A stretch of 64,000 nt of DNA from Melieria omissa. Taxonomy: Eukaryota; Arthropoda; Insecta; Diptera; Ulidiidae. Below the pieces are notes generated by a model that worked only from the letters and a program-made list of their open reading frames with translations, was not told where the DNA came from and did no database searches. Shown here in pieces: positions 43,708 through 57,147 of the stretch. The DNA is taken from contig OZ020268.1 of assembly GCA_963971225.1 (NCBI GenBank), positions 53,060,404 through 53,124,403 of the forward strand, written 5' to 3'. The position numbers and the translations under genes were made by a program. Position 1 is the stretch's first letter. Every line of letters starts with the position of its first letter.

Positions 43708-44810
43708 TTCTGGTTACAGGGGCTCTCCGCACTACACCCACGAAAGCATTGTTTACCCTTCTTCACTGGTTCCCAACCGCGCAGCAAATTACATGCGAAA
43801 TGCTCTGCAGTCAGGCTAAACGCGATTTCCCGCTGGGCTAGACCGGATCTTGGTCATTCCAGGATTCTTACTCAAGATTGTTCGGTGCCAGATGTAATCG
43901 ATCATATCTGCACCCCCACTGAATTTGATCACGGATTTACGGTCCGTATCCCTAGTAGAGGAGAGTGGACCGATAGCGAGCTACCCTCCGGAAACTCTAT
44001 CAATATCTACACGGACGGCTCCAAATTGGCGAACAAGGTTGGCTGCGGGATTTTCTGTAGCCAACTGGGGCTTCGTCTCTCCTTCCGCCTGCCTGACCAT
44101 TGTAGTGTCTTTCAGGCAGAAGTAATGGCCATTTACCAAGCCTCAATCTGGCTCATCCGCGAGTACGCGCATGAAACGGATGTCCATATATATTCGGATA
44201 GTCAGGCAGCCATTAAGTCGCTCGCCAGAGCGACCACTTCATCCAAACTGGTTCGTGACTGCCGAAAATCCTTGAACAGTCTAGCTAGGCGCTCCAACGT
44301 CTCACTACTCTGGGTGCCAGGGCACAGAGGCATTACAGGCAACTGCGAGGCGGATGAACTAGCCAGAGCAGGCACATTGCTCGCTGAGACCTCGTCCTTC
44401 CTCCCAGTGGGAGCCCCTATTGCATCGATTAAATTGATGCTCAGACAATTTTACCAAAGAGTAGCGAATCAACTGTGGTCTGAGGAACAGACTTGCAGTA
44501 TCTCTCGACTAACCTGGCCCTCCTATAACATTAAACGGACTAACCAGCTGCTTAACTTTAGCCGTCACTCAATAAGCACAACGGTCTCGGTGCTCACGGG
44601 TCACTGTCTTATGGGTAAGCACGCGGAGAAACTGGGACTGCAATCCAACGACTACTGTCGAGGATGCGGGTCCGAGGAGGAGGAGGAGACCGTTCTCCAC
44701 CTGTTGTGTCAATGTCCCTCACTAGCCAGAAGAAGACTTAAGTCTTTCGGCTCAGCTTTCTTTTCAAGTCTAACTGAGCTATCGCCTCTGAATATCAGGG
44801 ATATAGCCAG
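43708..44810 (+). pseudogene. RNase H LINE fragment in mariner, copy 2 (3' end deleted)
   Basis: Same insertion as copy 1, but sequence after GATATAGCCAG is missing and the frame runs on into mariner DNA, ending at 44928. Thus the 414-codon frame is a LINE/mariner chimera created by deletion, with no right target duplication. Confidence 0.85.
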
Positions 44811-45001
44811 CCATATAATGCCCAGGATGCCTGTATCTCACGCACAGCATCGATGGTTTCTGGCACAATGGCTGATTTTGGATGAGCTTCACGAAATTCG
44901 TCTTGGAGCAAACGGTGACCACGCTTGAGTTATAAATTGTCTTGAGGGTTGGTGCTTCATCACCAAATGCAAAATGAAGGCGATTGAGAGAAGTTGTTGA
45001 T

Positions 45002-46836
45002 ATACAGCGACCTACAAACAATCTCCAAGTGGGGTCAAGCGAACAGGGTCGATTTTAATCCTCGCAAGACCCAATGTTGCCTGTTATCCCACAAGCGCGT
45101 CTCCCAACATTCCAACACATCCCTGGATATGGATGGTGTGAGTATTGCGGAATCGGCAGCTCTTGATGTTCTGGGCATGTCCATTAGCCTTAGAACCGTG
45201 AGTTGGGCACTCAGTGCCCATATTCATTTTTTATGTTTATAAGTTGATAAAATTACAGGTGCATATCTCTTATAATAAGAAATTTATATCATTTTACAAG
45301 ATGAGTACGCTATACGTGACTTCGGGCACTCAGTGCCCATAATATTTCCTCATATATCACAGGGCAACAAATTTCGGATTTTCTGGTTTTGACATCAGTT
45401 CTAGGGTAATTAGGGGCCGCTGATTTCGAATCCCCAAACCGTTTTCAAAACTTAGTTTCCGTTTTCGCAAAAAATGGGTGTGTCACTTTTTCGGATTTTC
45501 CCTGACTTTTTTCACGTTTTCGATTGTAATTTCTAAACCAATAAACCGGTAGACATGATTTTGACTTTGTGGCATTTACAGCACCTCACAGCTTCTTTTC
45601 CAATGTAATTTGCTTTTATAAGTTTTACAATTCCGCGGTAATTGGACGTCAAAGTCTAAAGGAAAATATGTAATTTCAAGGCGATTTCTTTGATGTCGAA
45701 AACATGCACATTTTTCGTAAATCAATAATCGAGTTAGGTATAACACGAAAGCGGAAACATCAAGTAATACAACACAGCCAAATTATTTGGTGTAATTCCC
45801 ATTCTCATCGAAATAATACCAAAATTGTACCATAGTCATTTTCATAATTTTTCATATATTTTCCTTAAAAAATTAGGGGCCTCAAAATATGCAAAGCTCT
45901 TTTTCACAAAATATTATGCCGATGCTTATACGGACTTAGATATTAATAAAGATGCAAACAATACTCCAACAACGGCAACATCAATTCAAAAAGACAGCGG
46001 ATAATTTCACTCAGTTGAGCGGTTCAAAACCAAAACTTTATATGTTTTTTATATTTTTCAGTTAAAAAACCTTTGTTTCTAACAATAAATACTTGTTTCA
46101 ATAAATTATTTGCATAAATAAGCGAAATATTGGCCTTTTTATAAAAAAGTTCATAAAAAGCTTAAATTTCCATACAAAATACACTACTGGGCACTGAGTG
46201 CCCAAGTCACGAGATTAAGTTGTATAGCCAAGTCACGGTTCTAAGGTTAAGAACGACCTTCGTTGGAACGATCATATTTTTGGCGTGTCGAAAGATGCAG
46301 CCAAGTGCCTCGGCTTCTTAAAGCGGTGAAAAAAATATTTCACCCCGTCCGATCTCCGCATTATTTATACCACCTATATCCGACCTAAAATGGAGTTTAA
46401 CTCGCACCTATGGGCAGGGGCTTGAAAAACCCATTTGGAGCTCCTGAATCGGGTGCAAAACCTTGCGATTAAACTTATAGGGGACAGTAGGACATCCAGC
46501 TCTATTGACTCCTTGGAGCATCGTCGAAACGTGGCATGTGTGGTGTTATTCTACCGATACTTTTTCGGTAATTGCTCAGTGGAGATGAGCAGCTTGATGC
46601 CATCACTCCGGGTATTCCCACGGGCAACCCGTTTGAACACTGGCGCCCATGCATTCCACGTCGAAACGATGTTCCAGCGCACTACGCACTACAGAGAAAG
46701 TGCGTTCCTGGCCCGCACAGCGCGATTGTGGAATGGTCTCCCTGCAGATGTTTTCCCCAGCACCTATGATCTTGATGGATTCAAGGCAAGAGTCCATAAA
46801 TTCTTCACCCAACTTTATTTACATCTAAAAGAATAA
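45002..46836 (+). pseudogene. Jockey-like reverse transcriptase C-terminal fragment, copy 2 (split)
   Basis: Same as copy 1, at 45002-45187 and 46247-46836, with the same stops; the thumb frame starts at 46435. Confidence 0.72.
45188..46246. mobile_element. Non-autonomous TTAA-site element (piggyBac-like?), copy 2
   Basis: Same insertion as copy 1, also 1059 bp, with TTAA at 46247-46250 and the same left-end loss. Confidence 0.7.
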
Positions 46837-47260
46837 CTTTATGGCCATGAAAAATGTGTCCTACTTTTTGTAACTGATTCCTAATTCCTATATGGCAGTA
46901 AACACCTGGTGGAAGAGGGCAAACAGCAACATTTTCCTTTTGTTTTAGAATCGTCCCTACACTTCGCGGTACATCCATATTTTCTTCGCGCAAAATTGTT
47001 TAAAGCTCTTCGAAGCACTTACGGGAGGGCCTATTCCTAATATACCAAGCTGCTATCTTTTCCCTAAAAGTCTGTGCCTGCACTTCTCCTGAGCTTTCTA
47101 AAAAATGCGCCCCACCGGTCAGCGCAGCACCTGCCGGCGCTTCTTCCACAGAAAAAACTTCCTGCACAATTTCCTCCTGATTTTTACTGCCTATCCATAG
47201 TCTACTCACAAGAGACTCCTTTTCTCTTTTCACCTGTCTTCTAATGTGTCTTTTACTCAT
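46805..47260 (-). pseudogene. Broken ORF of unknown transposon-like protein, copy 2
   Basis: Identical in layout to copy 1, with the same internal TAA. Confidence 0.5.
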
Positions 47261-48415
47261 TTTATTTCACTTTTTACTCACCTGAATTAATTGTTGAACA
47301 CGCGCACTGCATGTCGAATAAAATAGTTACGTGCGATAGAGCCATCGAAAATCAGCTGTTCGATTATTTTTGAGAATGAGTGAAAGTCACCCTTGTATTC
47401 CTTTATTTTTTTGAGCGATATGGACATCATGCTTTCTTAAACACTGTTTTAAAATTCCCAAATCTATGAAATTTCTTTAATTAAAGTAAAAAATATGTAA
47501 AAAAATAATAAAATAGCCAAAAGCACAACTGGGTTATCGGCGCCAAAATAAATACACATATCTAGCTTTCTTTCTGTTTCTTCTTCTTCTTTTTTTTTGT
47601 ATCAACTCACCCCCGCTGCAATACAAACAAACTAGTGCAAAACTGGTGCAAGCCATACTAGTTGGTGATCAAGTCATTTTAGGTAATTGGTTCAGTTTTT
47701 ACTGCAGGGATATTATTGCATTATTGCACCCCATACTAGCAACATGGATGAGTTATGAGCTTATCATTGCACTCAATACTCAGCTCTACCACAATACTAC
47801 ACCCGCCTAGCAACAGCTTTGACGTCGAGAACCACCGCTGCCGAAGAAAAGGCAACAACACCTCAGCAGCCTTAGCAACGCTCGATATTGGCGCCAAATC
47901 ATAGCTTGCAAAACCAATAAAATTAATAAACTAAAAACAATGACGAATGTTGAAAAGCTACCGCTTATCCCCACACACACGTGCCACTACAGCGGTCTCT
48001 CAAAACGAAATCGAGTGAAAGTGCGTCATTAAGAATTGAGGAATAAAACGAGTCACATCGATGTAAATTAAAGCATTACTTACAAATTGCATTTTTATTA
48101 ATTTATATAGATATCTGCCAGAGTGTTTATCCAATGTTGTTATGATATGAAAGTAGTTTGCAATAACATAAAATATATATTTTTTTGAATATAATTCATG
48201 CTTTTTTAGTTTTGTTATTTTGTATGCCAAATCAATCACCCGCACGGGTGATCCCAGGTGCTTTCGTGTCGCATTTTAACTGAACTTTTGGCTATCGAAA
48301 GACGCCAACTCATCGACTTGTGACTGATTTTTGACTAAAAGTCGAATTTTAACCATCAAACACTCCTCGTTTTCACCTGAAGTGGCATCGTGCTGGTTTC
48401 AATTTATAAAAAAAT

Positions 48416-48716
48416 TCATTTACCGATTAAACAAAAGCGTTTTGAGGACGTAGAAGCCATCCAAAAGGCTTGCACCGATATCCTGAAGGATATTTCAGCC
48501 GGCAATCTAAGACACTGTTTAGAGTTGCTTTTATTATATTATATTATATGTCCTCGGATAAAAGGATAATTTTAGAATTTGTGAGTATGCAACATAAATT
48601 TGTAGTCCCAATTGTGATAGCATGGGAACATTTTAACCAAGAGCATTTTGGTTTTCCAAATTAAACTCCGTCCCGACAAGGTTAATGGTGAAAAGACCTT
48701 TTTGCTAATGTGGGAA
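48416..48716 (+). pseudogene. Mariner-type transposase C-terminal relic, copy 2 right arm
   Basis: Same as the right-arm relic of copy 1 at an offset of 17536. Confidence 0.45.
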
Positions 48717-49230
48717 GGTACATACCATGCATAGTGATTGAAAATTTTGGATATATTGGGACATTGATCCAAAGAATTAAATCAGTTATGAACCATTACC
48801 CATAATACCGTACTCGAGATACTGCTTAAGCTTCAGCTGTCATTTAGTTAGGTACTCATGGAAAGGTACACAAACAGATAGCTGATTGTGCGCTCTGGTT
48901 TTTCTAATTCCACACGTGTCTGGTTACTATTTGAACAGACAGACAGTGAATTTACGTTAGAGAAAGTTTACTCAAGTCTCAATCTGCGCTATGTTTTTTT
49001 ATGCGCGGTAGTCATTTTTATTTGATCAAAGAATAACAAACGTGTGACAACATTAACCGTTCAACAAAAAAGAATTGGTTATTTGTACAATTGAAAAACC
49101 GGCCGGTACCGGCTTTTGGAGAAAGAACGACAAGCCTGGGACTTTCGCGTGTTTCCTATAAAACGCTCGAGTATTTTTAGTGTAAATCACTTCAGCACAG
49201 CACGGCAAAGAGTCATTACCTCTCGATAAA

Positions 49231-49661
49231 ATGAAACTGTTTATTGTACTTGTCATTTTTGCACTTCTGGCCTGCTTGGTGCAGAGCCAAGAGAGTCACT
49301 GCTGCAACGACGTGGGGAACACGATCATCGGTGTGAACCCTGGTAAGGACGATGGGCATTCGGTAAGTCAAACGAGTTGAGATTTATTAAAGGAGTCAAT
49401 AAATAGAAGATTAGAATTGAAAGTTAAAATTGAAAGATAATCAACAAAAATGAGTCGAATATAAATCGAATAAATGGAGAGCATTTGCGAAAGTGGAAAC
49501 AGGTTGAGACATTTGAAGGAAGAAGGCTTTAAGAATGAAGATCTCCTATAGAATTGCTAAGAAACTTTACTTAAACTATCAAAATTTCATATTTAAAATT
49601 TGTGAATTTTCAGGTATTGGGGGGAACCGGGACTATCCTGCACCTTCCCAGTAGTCCGTAA
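49231..49661 (+). CDS. Small secreted peptide gene, copy 2 right arm (diverged, 2 exons)
   Basis: Exon 1 is 49231-49362 and exon 2 is 49614-49661. The sequence matches the right-arm gene of copy 1, so the divergence from the left-arm type predates the copy 1/copy 2 duplication or has been spread by conversion. Predicted product is 59 residues. Confidence 0.5.
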
Positions 49662-49810
49662 TGATGCCCAGCTTGCGGTTGCAGCTCTAAAAGCATTTTC
49701 TGCAGTGACGGTTAAGAACTAAATTCGCATAACTTAATAACTTAAATTTAAAATGAATAAAAAGCAAAATCAAAACATGACAATTTGTTCAAGCATTATT
49801 ATAATGGTTT

Positions 49811-50081
49811 TTTACTGGCACGACAGCCCGATTACGAAACTAAGGCCTAGCTACCCGCAACCAGCCGTGTTCTGCGTGCGAATTTTTTACGAGGTTGGAA
49901 GGGACCTACAGTTTTATGCCGATTCCGAACGGCGAGTTGGCAGCTTTTTCATAGGCTATTTTACTCTCAGAGGTTTGCCATTTCCATTGCTGAGAGGACA
50001 ACCACCGACAGAAAAATTGTTGTTTTTTCGGTGTTAACAGCGGAGTCTTGAACCTGCACTAACCATCTGAGCTATGGTGGC
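49811..50081 (-). repeat. tRNA-headed SINE, copy 2 right arm
   Basis: This matches the right-arm SINE of copy 1, including the altered box A. Confidence 0.6.
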
Positions 50082-51255
50082 TGCTGTTCAAGCATTACAG
50101 ACGGCTTTCTACACTAAAAACACAATTGCGATCATTTTAAGGGTTTTCCATTTTTAAATATCTGTATTTTCTTTAGTATTTCTGTCCACTTTTGCTTTGG
50201 TGACTTTTTTTTTGTTACCACGGAAATTTTTATATTAAAAAAAAATTATTTTATGAAAAATTAGCCAAAAACGCTTTGTACTCTTCGAGATGTCAGCAGA
50301 TATGATTTGTAGTCTTTCTAGGTATGGAAAACTTGTGGTATTTTTAATGTTAAGTTTGAGTCACTCAGTAGGGCCCTGCGGCTTTGCACGCAAGTTTGAA
50401 GTCAGTGGGCTCAATAAATCAAGTTCCTTTATACTGCACGATGCCACGCCTCTTTTATGTTCCAAAGTTACGCGGAAAATTGCAGTCACAGAAAATATAC
50501 CGCGCCCCTTGTCAACGCTCATATATTTTGCCAGTAGAATGACACATCTATGGGACGACGGTATACAAAACTTTCCAACTTGTTGTTTCGAAGATATTCC
50601 ACATTAAAAATCTGGGTTCTATGGGTGGTGCCATGCCACCCCAATCTCCCTGTCGAAGGGCACATCTAAATCATAAGTTTCATCAACATCAAGTCAAATC
50701 TCTTTGATGTGTGATTTGTAGTTCCAAGCTTATTCAAAACATTTGAGTTGCTTTAAAAGTACCACGCCCCTTGTCCAACGCCCATTCAATTTTACCAGTG
50801 GAAACGGCACATCTAAACGGTGGCCCCGCACCAAATTTTAATGCTGTCCGACTTCTCATTGCGAGATATTTCATATTGAATATTTAAGTTGTATGTAGGT
50901 GCCACGCCTACCTATCGGGTCGTATTCGCACTATGTGGTTTACCGAGACTTAGTCGAGACGAACATTCCATGAAAAATTCAGCGAATCGGCTGTCTAGTT
51001 TTTGAGTTTTAGTGTCGTGGGACCAACAAACAAACATACATTAATTTTTATATAATATACAACATATCGCACACGCACTACAAAAGTGACACAACTCAAC
51101 ATTTTTCATTTTCGGGTTGATGTGTTAATACTGTGCACAATGCATAAATCTACCAATCAGCAAAAGCTTAGTTTACTTTGTTAACTGTTACAAAAATACA
51201 GTTAGGTCTCTTTTCATGTCAAAAGTTTGATGCTATTTGATTGCTGCAGCCTTAA

Positions 51256-53880
51256 TGCAAAAGAAATAAATTTTTGTTAAAGTTAACTTTAAGCAAAATT
51301 CTGACAATTTTTGTTTATATTTTTATTTTGTTAAATAAATTATGAATTTTCAAAATTTTTCCTTCAACTTTTTAACTGTCATGTATAGTTATTAAATTCA
51401 GAAAAAGTGGCATAACTTGAAACAGTTCCGTAATTATTTAATTAAAATATCATCAAAACAGTCACAACTCAAAATTTTGGATTTTCTAGTGTAAAAACTT
51501 GGAACTTATCAAAAGCATAATCTGTAAGGATTTTCTACTGAACGGTCTATTCGTTTTTTAAAAAATGTTTATTTAGCTCAAAAACAGTTTTTTTGCGTTT
51601 CCTAAAAAATCACAAATTTTCAGTTGTGTCACTTTTGTTGTACGTGTGCGATATAGATATTTGCTGCAATGACTCGCAAAATTTTTGTATACCCATATTG
51701 TTTTGCACAAATATACCACAGTTAATTGCTCTTGTCATGGGAATTGTAGGAAGGCGTAAAAGGTGGGCGTGGTCAACCTTATATAGCATATGTTTACCGC
51801 TATGAAACATAGAATCATCTTACATCAACATTAATTTTCACACATGTACCGTAGCTTTGTTTTGTTAGCTTAGTGGGCGCGGAAAGTGGGCGTGGCCGAT
51901 TATATTATAGCCTATGTTTGCCGCAATGCCACGCTGAATCGTTTGGTACCCATATTGCTTTATAAAAGCATACCATAGATGAGTTGTGTTACCACAGTGT
52001 GCGTAAGAAGGGGGCGTGACCAATATCATATAGCCTATGTACCATTCCTCCGCATAAAAAATTTTTTGGTGCTTATTCCATCTGAATCGGTTTGGTGGTT
52101 TTTGCCTGATTATGGCCCAAAAAAAGCAACGTCACACTTGTTTTTATATAATAGTATAGAAGTATAGATTGGCATAACTTTTAATAAAAATACATAATGT
52201 TAGGGTTGCCACAAAAATGAAGAAAAATACAAAAAATAAATAAATGAGAATTTGTATTGCGTTCTATAAGATTGAGAAGCAAATTTGTGGCTCCATTGCT
52301 TTTATTTTCATTTAATGTGACAGATTTAAAGCATTTAATACTTTCAGCATCAGTTCAACAATTTCAGCATTAATTCGTTCGAATTTGTTAAATTTATAGC
52401 AATGTGAGATGATCAATAAGAACCTCTTCTAAAAATTGTGGGTATCTGACCCATGGGACTATTCACAGTCTAATAGGTTTCGTAAGAAGTTCATAGTGGT
52501 ACTTCAGATCGATTTATTGTGGATTCTGTGTGGTATCACAATAGGCCTTGATGGCCTAAGTGACCTCCGTTTTGGTGCAACCGCTGCTACCTGTCTAATC
52601 TCAAAAATCTTTTTATAAACTTGGTCTCATATGTTTACATGTCAATGTGAAGGCGCTTCTCTTTTTCTTTACACAGTAATCTTCATGAAATTTTAACAAT
52701 ATTATTCACCATAATGTTTATACTTTTTATATCTTCAAATCACCTAACTCTACAAAATGTTTTTTCAACATTTAACGTTTGCAGCTCTAAAAACCCAACG
52801 CTTCATCAAAACAATTTCATTGCAGTAGTACGAAAAACAAATCCCATTTCCACTGACCTAACAAAACTTGTTCCCCATTGGGCTCAAACTATTTCAATAA
52901 TTTTGCTGTCAACACTTTTCTTTCCTACTTTTTAAGACTTGCACTGCCAATTCGCTGCATAGTTTTCTTCTTTCTTTACCTTTCAACTAAATTTTTTGCA
53001 CTCCTCTTTTTCGCAGTACGCACTGCCAGCTAGTAGATTTTTTTGCCTTACTCTGCCCCCTACCTCAGCAATAGTTTTCCACTAAAACAATTCAAATGTT
53101 TTTGGGGCAGCGGCTCGCTGTTTCCAGCCCATTGAAGTGTTTACACAGCACACTAAACCGCCCGAAAACACTTTAACCAGAGATAACTCATCATATAGAT
53201 GTCCAGTCTCATACGACGAAAACGGCACAAAAATTTCAAGCTCTGAATTACAGCTTTTTACCGCAAAGCTATTTTACACACACAGCTACATGTGCTCATC
53301 CAGAACTTTTGCCGGATTGAATTAATTTTGAATTTCTTTTCTTGCTTGTGATATTATCTTTTGCAACATACATTTATCATTTTAGTTACAACGATCACGT
53401 ACTGTATTTGGTGTAACAGGTAGGCAGCACGTCGGATATCCGTAATTTCTTTTTCGTAAATTTCGCCTCGGGTTCAAGGCTGGGCGAGAAGCAAAATTTT
53501 TGTTAACATTAAACGCTTTTTTTATTAACTTTTTTAATCGGTTATACCCGAAATTAATAATGTGTTCAAAAAATGTGATATAAATGAATCGGCACTAAAC
53601 ATTTTGTGTATAATCAAAGAATACATACACATCGTTGCTAAGGCAACGCATTGCCAATAGCTGAGGCGCCAGCAGGTCTGCGTCGGCGTAACTGTATTGC
53701 GACAATGTAGTGGCCGCTGAACAATTAAACCGTTTTGGCAAATTGTGCCGATCTTTTCATTCTTTTTTGCGAAAAGCAAGTGCCTGGGCGTACCCAGCAA
53801 CAAATTAAAGGGGCCAAAGACATAACTACATTTCCAAATTTAGAATATAAAATTCAAATAGAATAGAATATAGATTTCTG
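51256..53880. other. AT-rich DNA with GTGGGCGTGG-type repeats, copy 2
   Basis: Counterpart of 2163-4617 and 34453-37138. The repeat block is at about 51745-52165. A 33-bp segment is missing at about 52620. No gene recognised. Confidence 0.6.
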
Positions 53881-54138
53881 TACATATCGCTCCTTCGCTG
53901 CAAGAACGTCATAACTCAAAACTACATCATTCCGAGAAAATTCAATTTTAAAATTTACCATTACAGGCAGTTCGAGGTATCAAAAATTTTTCATGTCGTC
54001 TTGTGAGCAAAGTATTGAATATTTTACAAAGACGTTTTGACAGATAAAAGATCATATGCAGATACACACAGGGCTGCCATAAACTAAAAAACAAATTTTT
54101 TGAGTTATGACGTTCTTGCAGCGAAGGAGCGATATGTA
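53881..54138. mobile_element. MITE with 41-bp terminal inverted repeats, copy 2
   Basis: This is the orthologous copy of the element at 4618, 258 bp, with both inverted repeats perfect. Confidence 0.85.
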
Positions 54139-54791
54139 TATAAAATATAGAATTACGAGGGGGGAACGACCCTCCTCAGCCCATACCTAGGTACGCCCAT
54201 GAGCGCCTGTCATCACCAACCGAATCTTTTTGCTGTATGGTTGTTTGTAACCGTATGCTGCGCTTGGTTGCTTGATTTTACAACTTGCGAACTATTATAT
54301 GTGTCTCCAGAACCAAACAATTTACTAATCAAGAGATCTAGAAAATAAATAAATTTTTCATTTATATTGTTCTCACAGGACGTAAAAAAAATATGGGGGT
54401 AAGTGGGGTAAAGTGGGAAACTTTTTTTTGGAGCTCCGTTAAGTGAACAGAACTAATTATTTTTTCATGTTAAAACTTCCTATAGTAAAGAGAATCAAAT
54501 AAGCTATATTTTTGTCACAGCAACGAACCGCAAATAATGATTTTTCTAAGAGTTACCGAGCTTCGACTGATCATGTTCAAAATGACCAAATTTAAAAGTT
54601 GTGGGGTAAAGTGGGAAACATTACAAAACTTTATCAACTAAACACAAATCTTGTAGAAAATTTATCAAATCTTTATTTTAATTTGTTGAAGGTTCGAAGA
54701 ATACATCTGAAGAATCAATATGAAAAATAATAAAATTTTCGCAATAAAAAAAATAATGAAAAAATAAAAAAAAAATTTGTAAAATTGTGAC

Positions 54792-55208
54792 TTAGTCGTC
54801 GTTCTCGGAAGAAGCATCTAAGTCCGAGTCACACTCTCGGCAATGGTAGAAGCTAGTAGTTGGGTTGACGCATTTCAGATGAAATGATCGTTGACAATCC
54901 TTTTTGTTACATGTGATCGTATTGTTCCTGGTCATGATTTCAGGCATGAGTTGCAGACAAATAGTGCAAAAATCGCGATCTTCATCAGAGCTAGAACTTT
55001 CTTGTTTCTTTTTTGATCCTTTCTTTGTTTGTGTTTTTTTCTTTGCTGCTGTTGTTTTCTTTATCGGTGTTTTTTTTGTGCTCTTCCTCCTGATTGACGA
55101 TCTTGATCCTGATGTTGTGGCGACTTCTCCGAACGAGTCAGTTGGAATCTCTTCATCCAAAACGAGAGGCACATGGTCAAGGCCTTGGTTAGGTTTTTCT
55201 GCCGACAT
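54792..55208 (-). pseudogene. Pogo-like transposase C-terminus with PHD-like finger, copy 2
   Basis: A 138-residue frame carrying the same internal deletion as copy 0, joining the SGSRSSI segment to RRKSTKKTPIKKT. The four Cys/His pairs of the finger are intact. Confidence 0.6.
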
Positions 55209-55214
55209 TTCGGT

Positions 55215-56271
55215 TTCAGGCTCAGCTCTTGTTTGAGCTCTTTCTTCTTTTCTCTTTGCCTGCGGTTCTTCAGCTCACAGTAGTACAGCGTTCTGTTGTG
55301 CTCGTCGCTATATTTGGCTGCCAGCGCCCTTATGACGGTCTCGTACTCACTTCGTAAACATTCTGGAACTGATTTTATTACCTCAGCCGCAGCACCTTTA
55401 AGAGCCAGCGCCAATCTCCGACCTTTCCTTACATCGGTCCACTGATTTTCCAGAGCAGCCAGGTCGAATTGTAGCTTGAAGGTATCGAACGGCGTAGTCC
55501 CATCATAAGTAGGCACTTCTGCTCGGATGGCAACATTTTCCGGAATCGGCGGCAACCATTCTCGCGGGTGTACCTCCAAGCCGCTCGTCCATCTTTCTGT
55601 TCATCGAATCTTCCAGACTATCAACTCGTTTGTTCAGAGAATCATCAAGATCGTCAACACGTTTGTTCAGGGAGTCATCCAGGTCGCCAACTCGTTTGTT
55701 CAGGGAATCATCCAGGTCGTCGACTCGCTTATCCAAGTGCTCTACCCGCGTCTCCAGGTGCTCGACTTTCCCATTAATCCTGTCTGAGATTTCCTCCACC
55801 TTCTGCTCCAAGCGCGCAGAATTTTCCTGAAGCTTGCTGGACAACTCCCGATTTGCATTTTCCAGTTTTGCTGACATTTCCCGGTTCGCCGTTTCCATTT
55901 TAGCTATTTCCTGATTTGTAGTCTCGATTTTTGCCGAAATTTCGAGATTCATAGTTTCCAGCTTCGCTGACATTTCACGGTTGGAAGTCTCGAACATGCC
56001 TTTAAGTGCAACCATTAGCTGGCTCATGTCCAATGCTTGTAGTGGCGCAGCCGCTGCAGCCGTACTTTGCAACGACGCAGCAGCAGCAGGCGATTCCTCC
56101 ACCTTGGCGGACGCCTCTAGTTCTTGCGCTCCGAACTCGTGCACAGTCCAATCGACGCCTCGTGTCTCGCAAGCGCAACTGCAACTCCAACTTTCCGCCA
56201 GCAGTCGGCAAATTCCAGGCAGCCAGCTCCTTCTTCACCTGGTCTACCTTCAGCAGCTCGAGTTTAACCAT
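55215..56271 (-). pseudogene. Gypsy-like gag, copy 2
   Basis: This has the same layout as copy 1. The first ATG is lost (GTG at that point), leaving ATG at 56271. The 2-bp deletion near 55577 separates the coiled-coil frame (55503-56144) from the capsid-like frame (55061-55579), as in copy 0. Confidence 0.7.
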
Positions 56272-56336
56272 GTCCGTGCTTTTATAATTTTATTTATTTA
56301 GTTATTTATTTTTTTGTTTACTTTCAATTTTCCACA

Positions 56337-56354
56337 ATCCCACTTTTGACACCA
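56337..56354 (-). other. tRNA-Leu-type primer-binding site, copy 2 (one mismatch)
   Basis: Same site with one substitution (CACTTTTGAC on the plus strand instead of CACTTCTGAC). Confidence 0.65.
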
Positions 56355-56356
56355 AA

Positions 56357-56801
56357 TGTTACGAATACTAAGTCTAGTGGGCTGTTACGTATCTCTGGAT
56401 TGTGTAATTTGAAAATAAAACACAGTCAGTTTCTTAAACGCAGACAATAAAATAAACCAACAATCACTTTATTTCACACTTTTACACTTCACTGTCTTTA
56501 CACTCAATTATTTGCTTATTTACTCCGTGTAGCACCTTCACTAGTCAAAATCAGACTGAGTCGCTGCGCCGCACCCGGCTGCCTTTTATACCTGTCCGGC
56601 CATCGCGCAGATCGTTCTCGCACATTCCCGAGTGGACTAAAGGTTTCCATGATGATCGTGACCATCGTTGCCAGATTGGACTAAAAGTTATTATCGCGGC
56701 CGTCGTTGCCAGATTGAATTATAGCACGGCGCGTAGCGGCAGGGTTGCTTTGCACAGCGACAGACTGTCTTCGTTAAAATATTCTTTGATGTAATATAAC
56801 A
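56357..56801 (-). repeat. 5' LTR of gypsy-like element, copy 2
   Basis: 445 bp with a few private substitutions (for example CTGAGTCGCTGCGCCGCACC for CTGACTCGCTGCGCCGGACC). Confidence 0.8.
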
Positions 56802-57147
56802 AAGTAAAATTTTTAAGTTAGTTGTTCGATTAAATGCAGACTTTTCCACTATGAGTGACTCAAACTTAACATTTAAAATACCACAAGTTTTCCATACCTA
56901 CAAAGACTACAAATCATATCTGCTGACATCGACGACATGACGAAAAGTACACAGTGTATTTGGCTAATTTTTCATAAAATAATTTTTTTTAAATATAAAA
57001 ATTTCCGTGGTAACAAAAAAAAAGTCACCAAAGCAAAAGTTGACAGAAATACTAAAGAAAATACAGATATTTAAAAATGGAAAACCCTTAAAATGATCGC
57101 AATTGTCTTTTTAGTGTAAAAAGCCGTCAGTAATGCTTTGAACAGAA

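Larger units (their letters stand above)
43034..45001 (-). mobile_element. Mariner element, copy 2 (split by LINE)
   Basis: Same element as in copy 1. The 3' part of the LINE and adjacent mariner sequence are lost in a 259-bp deletion. Confidence 0.82.
47720..50362. repeat. Inverted-repeat right arm, copy 2
   Basis: This arm is nearly identical to the right arm of copy 1 at an offset of 17536, and is the inverted partner of 40257-42922. Confidence 0.85.
40257..56801. repeat. Tandem amplicon, copy 2 (complete)
   Basis: This is the second full repeat, 16545 bp, in the same order and orientation as copy 1. It lacks the TTAA element of copy 1, has a 259-bp deletion with 6-bp filler at the LINE/mariner boundary (44811), a 33-bp deletion near 52620, and the internal pogo deletion that it shares with copy 0. 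Otherwise only scattered substitutions are visible by eye. Confidence 0.93.
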
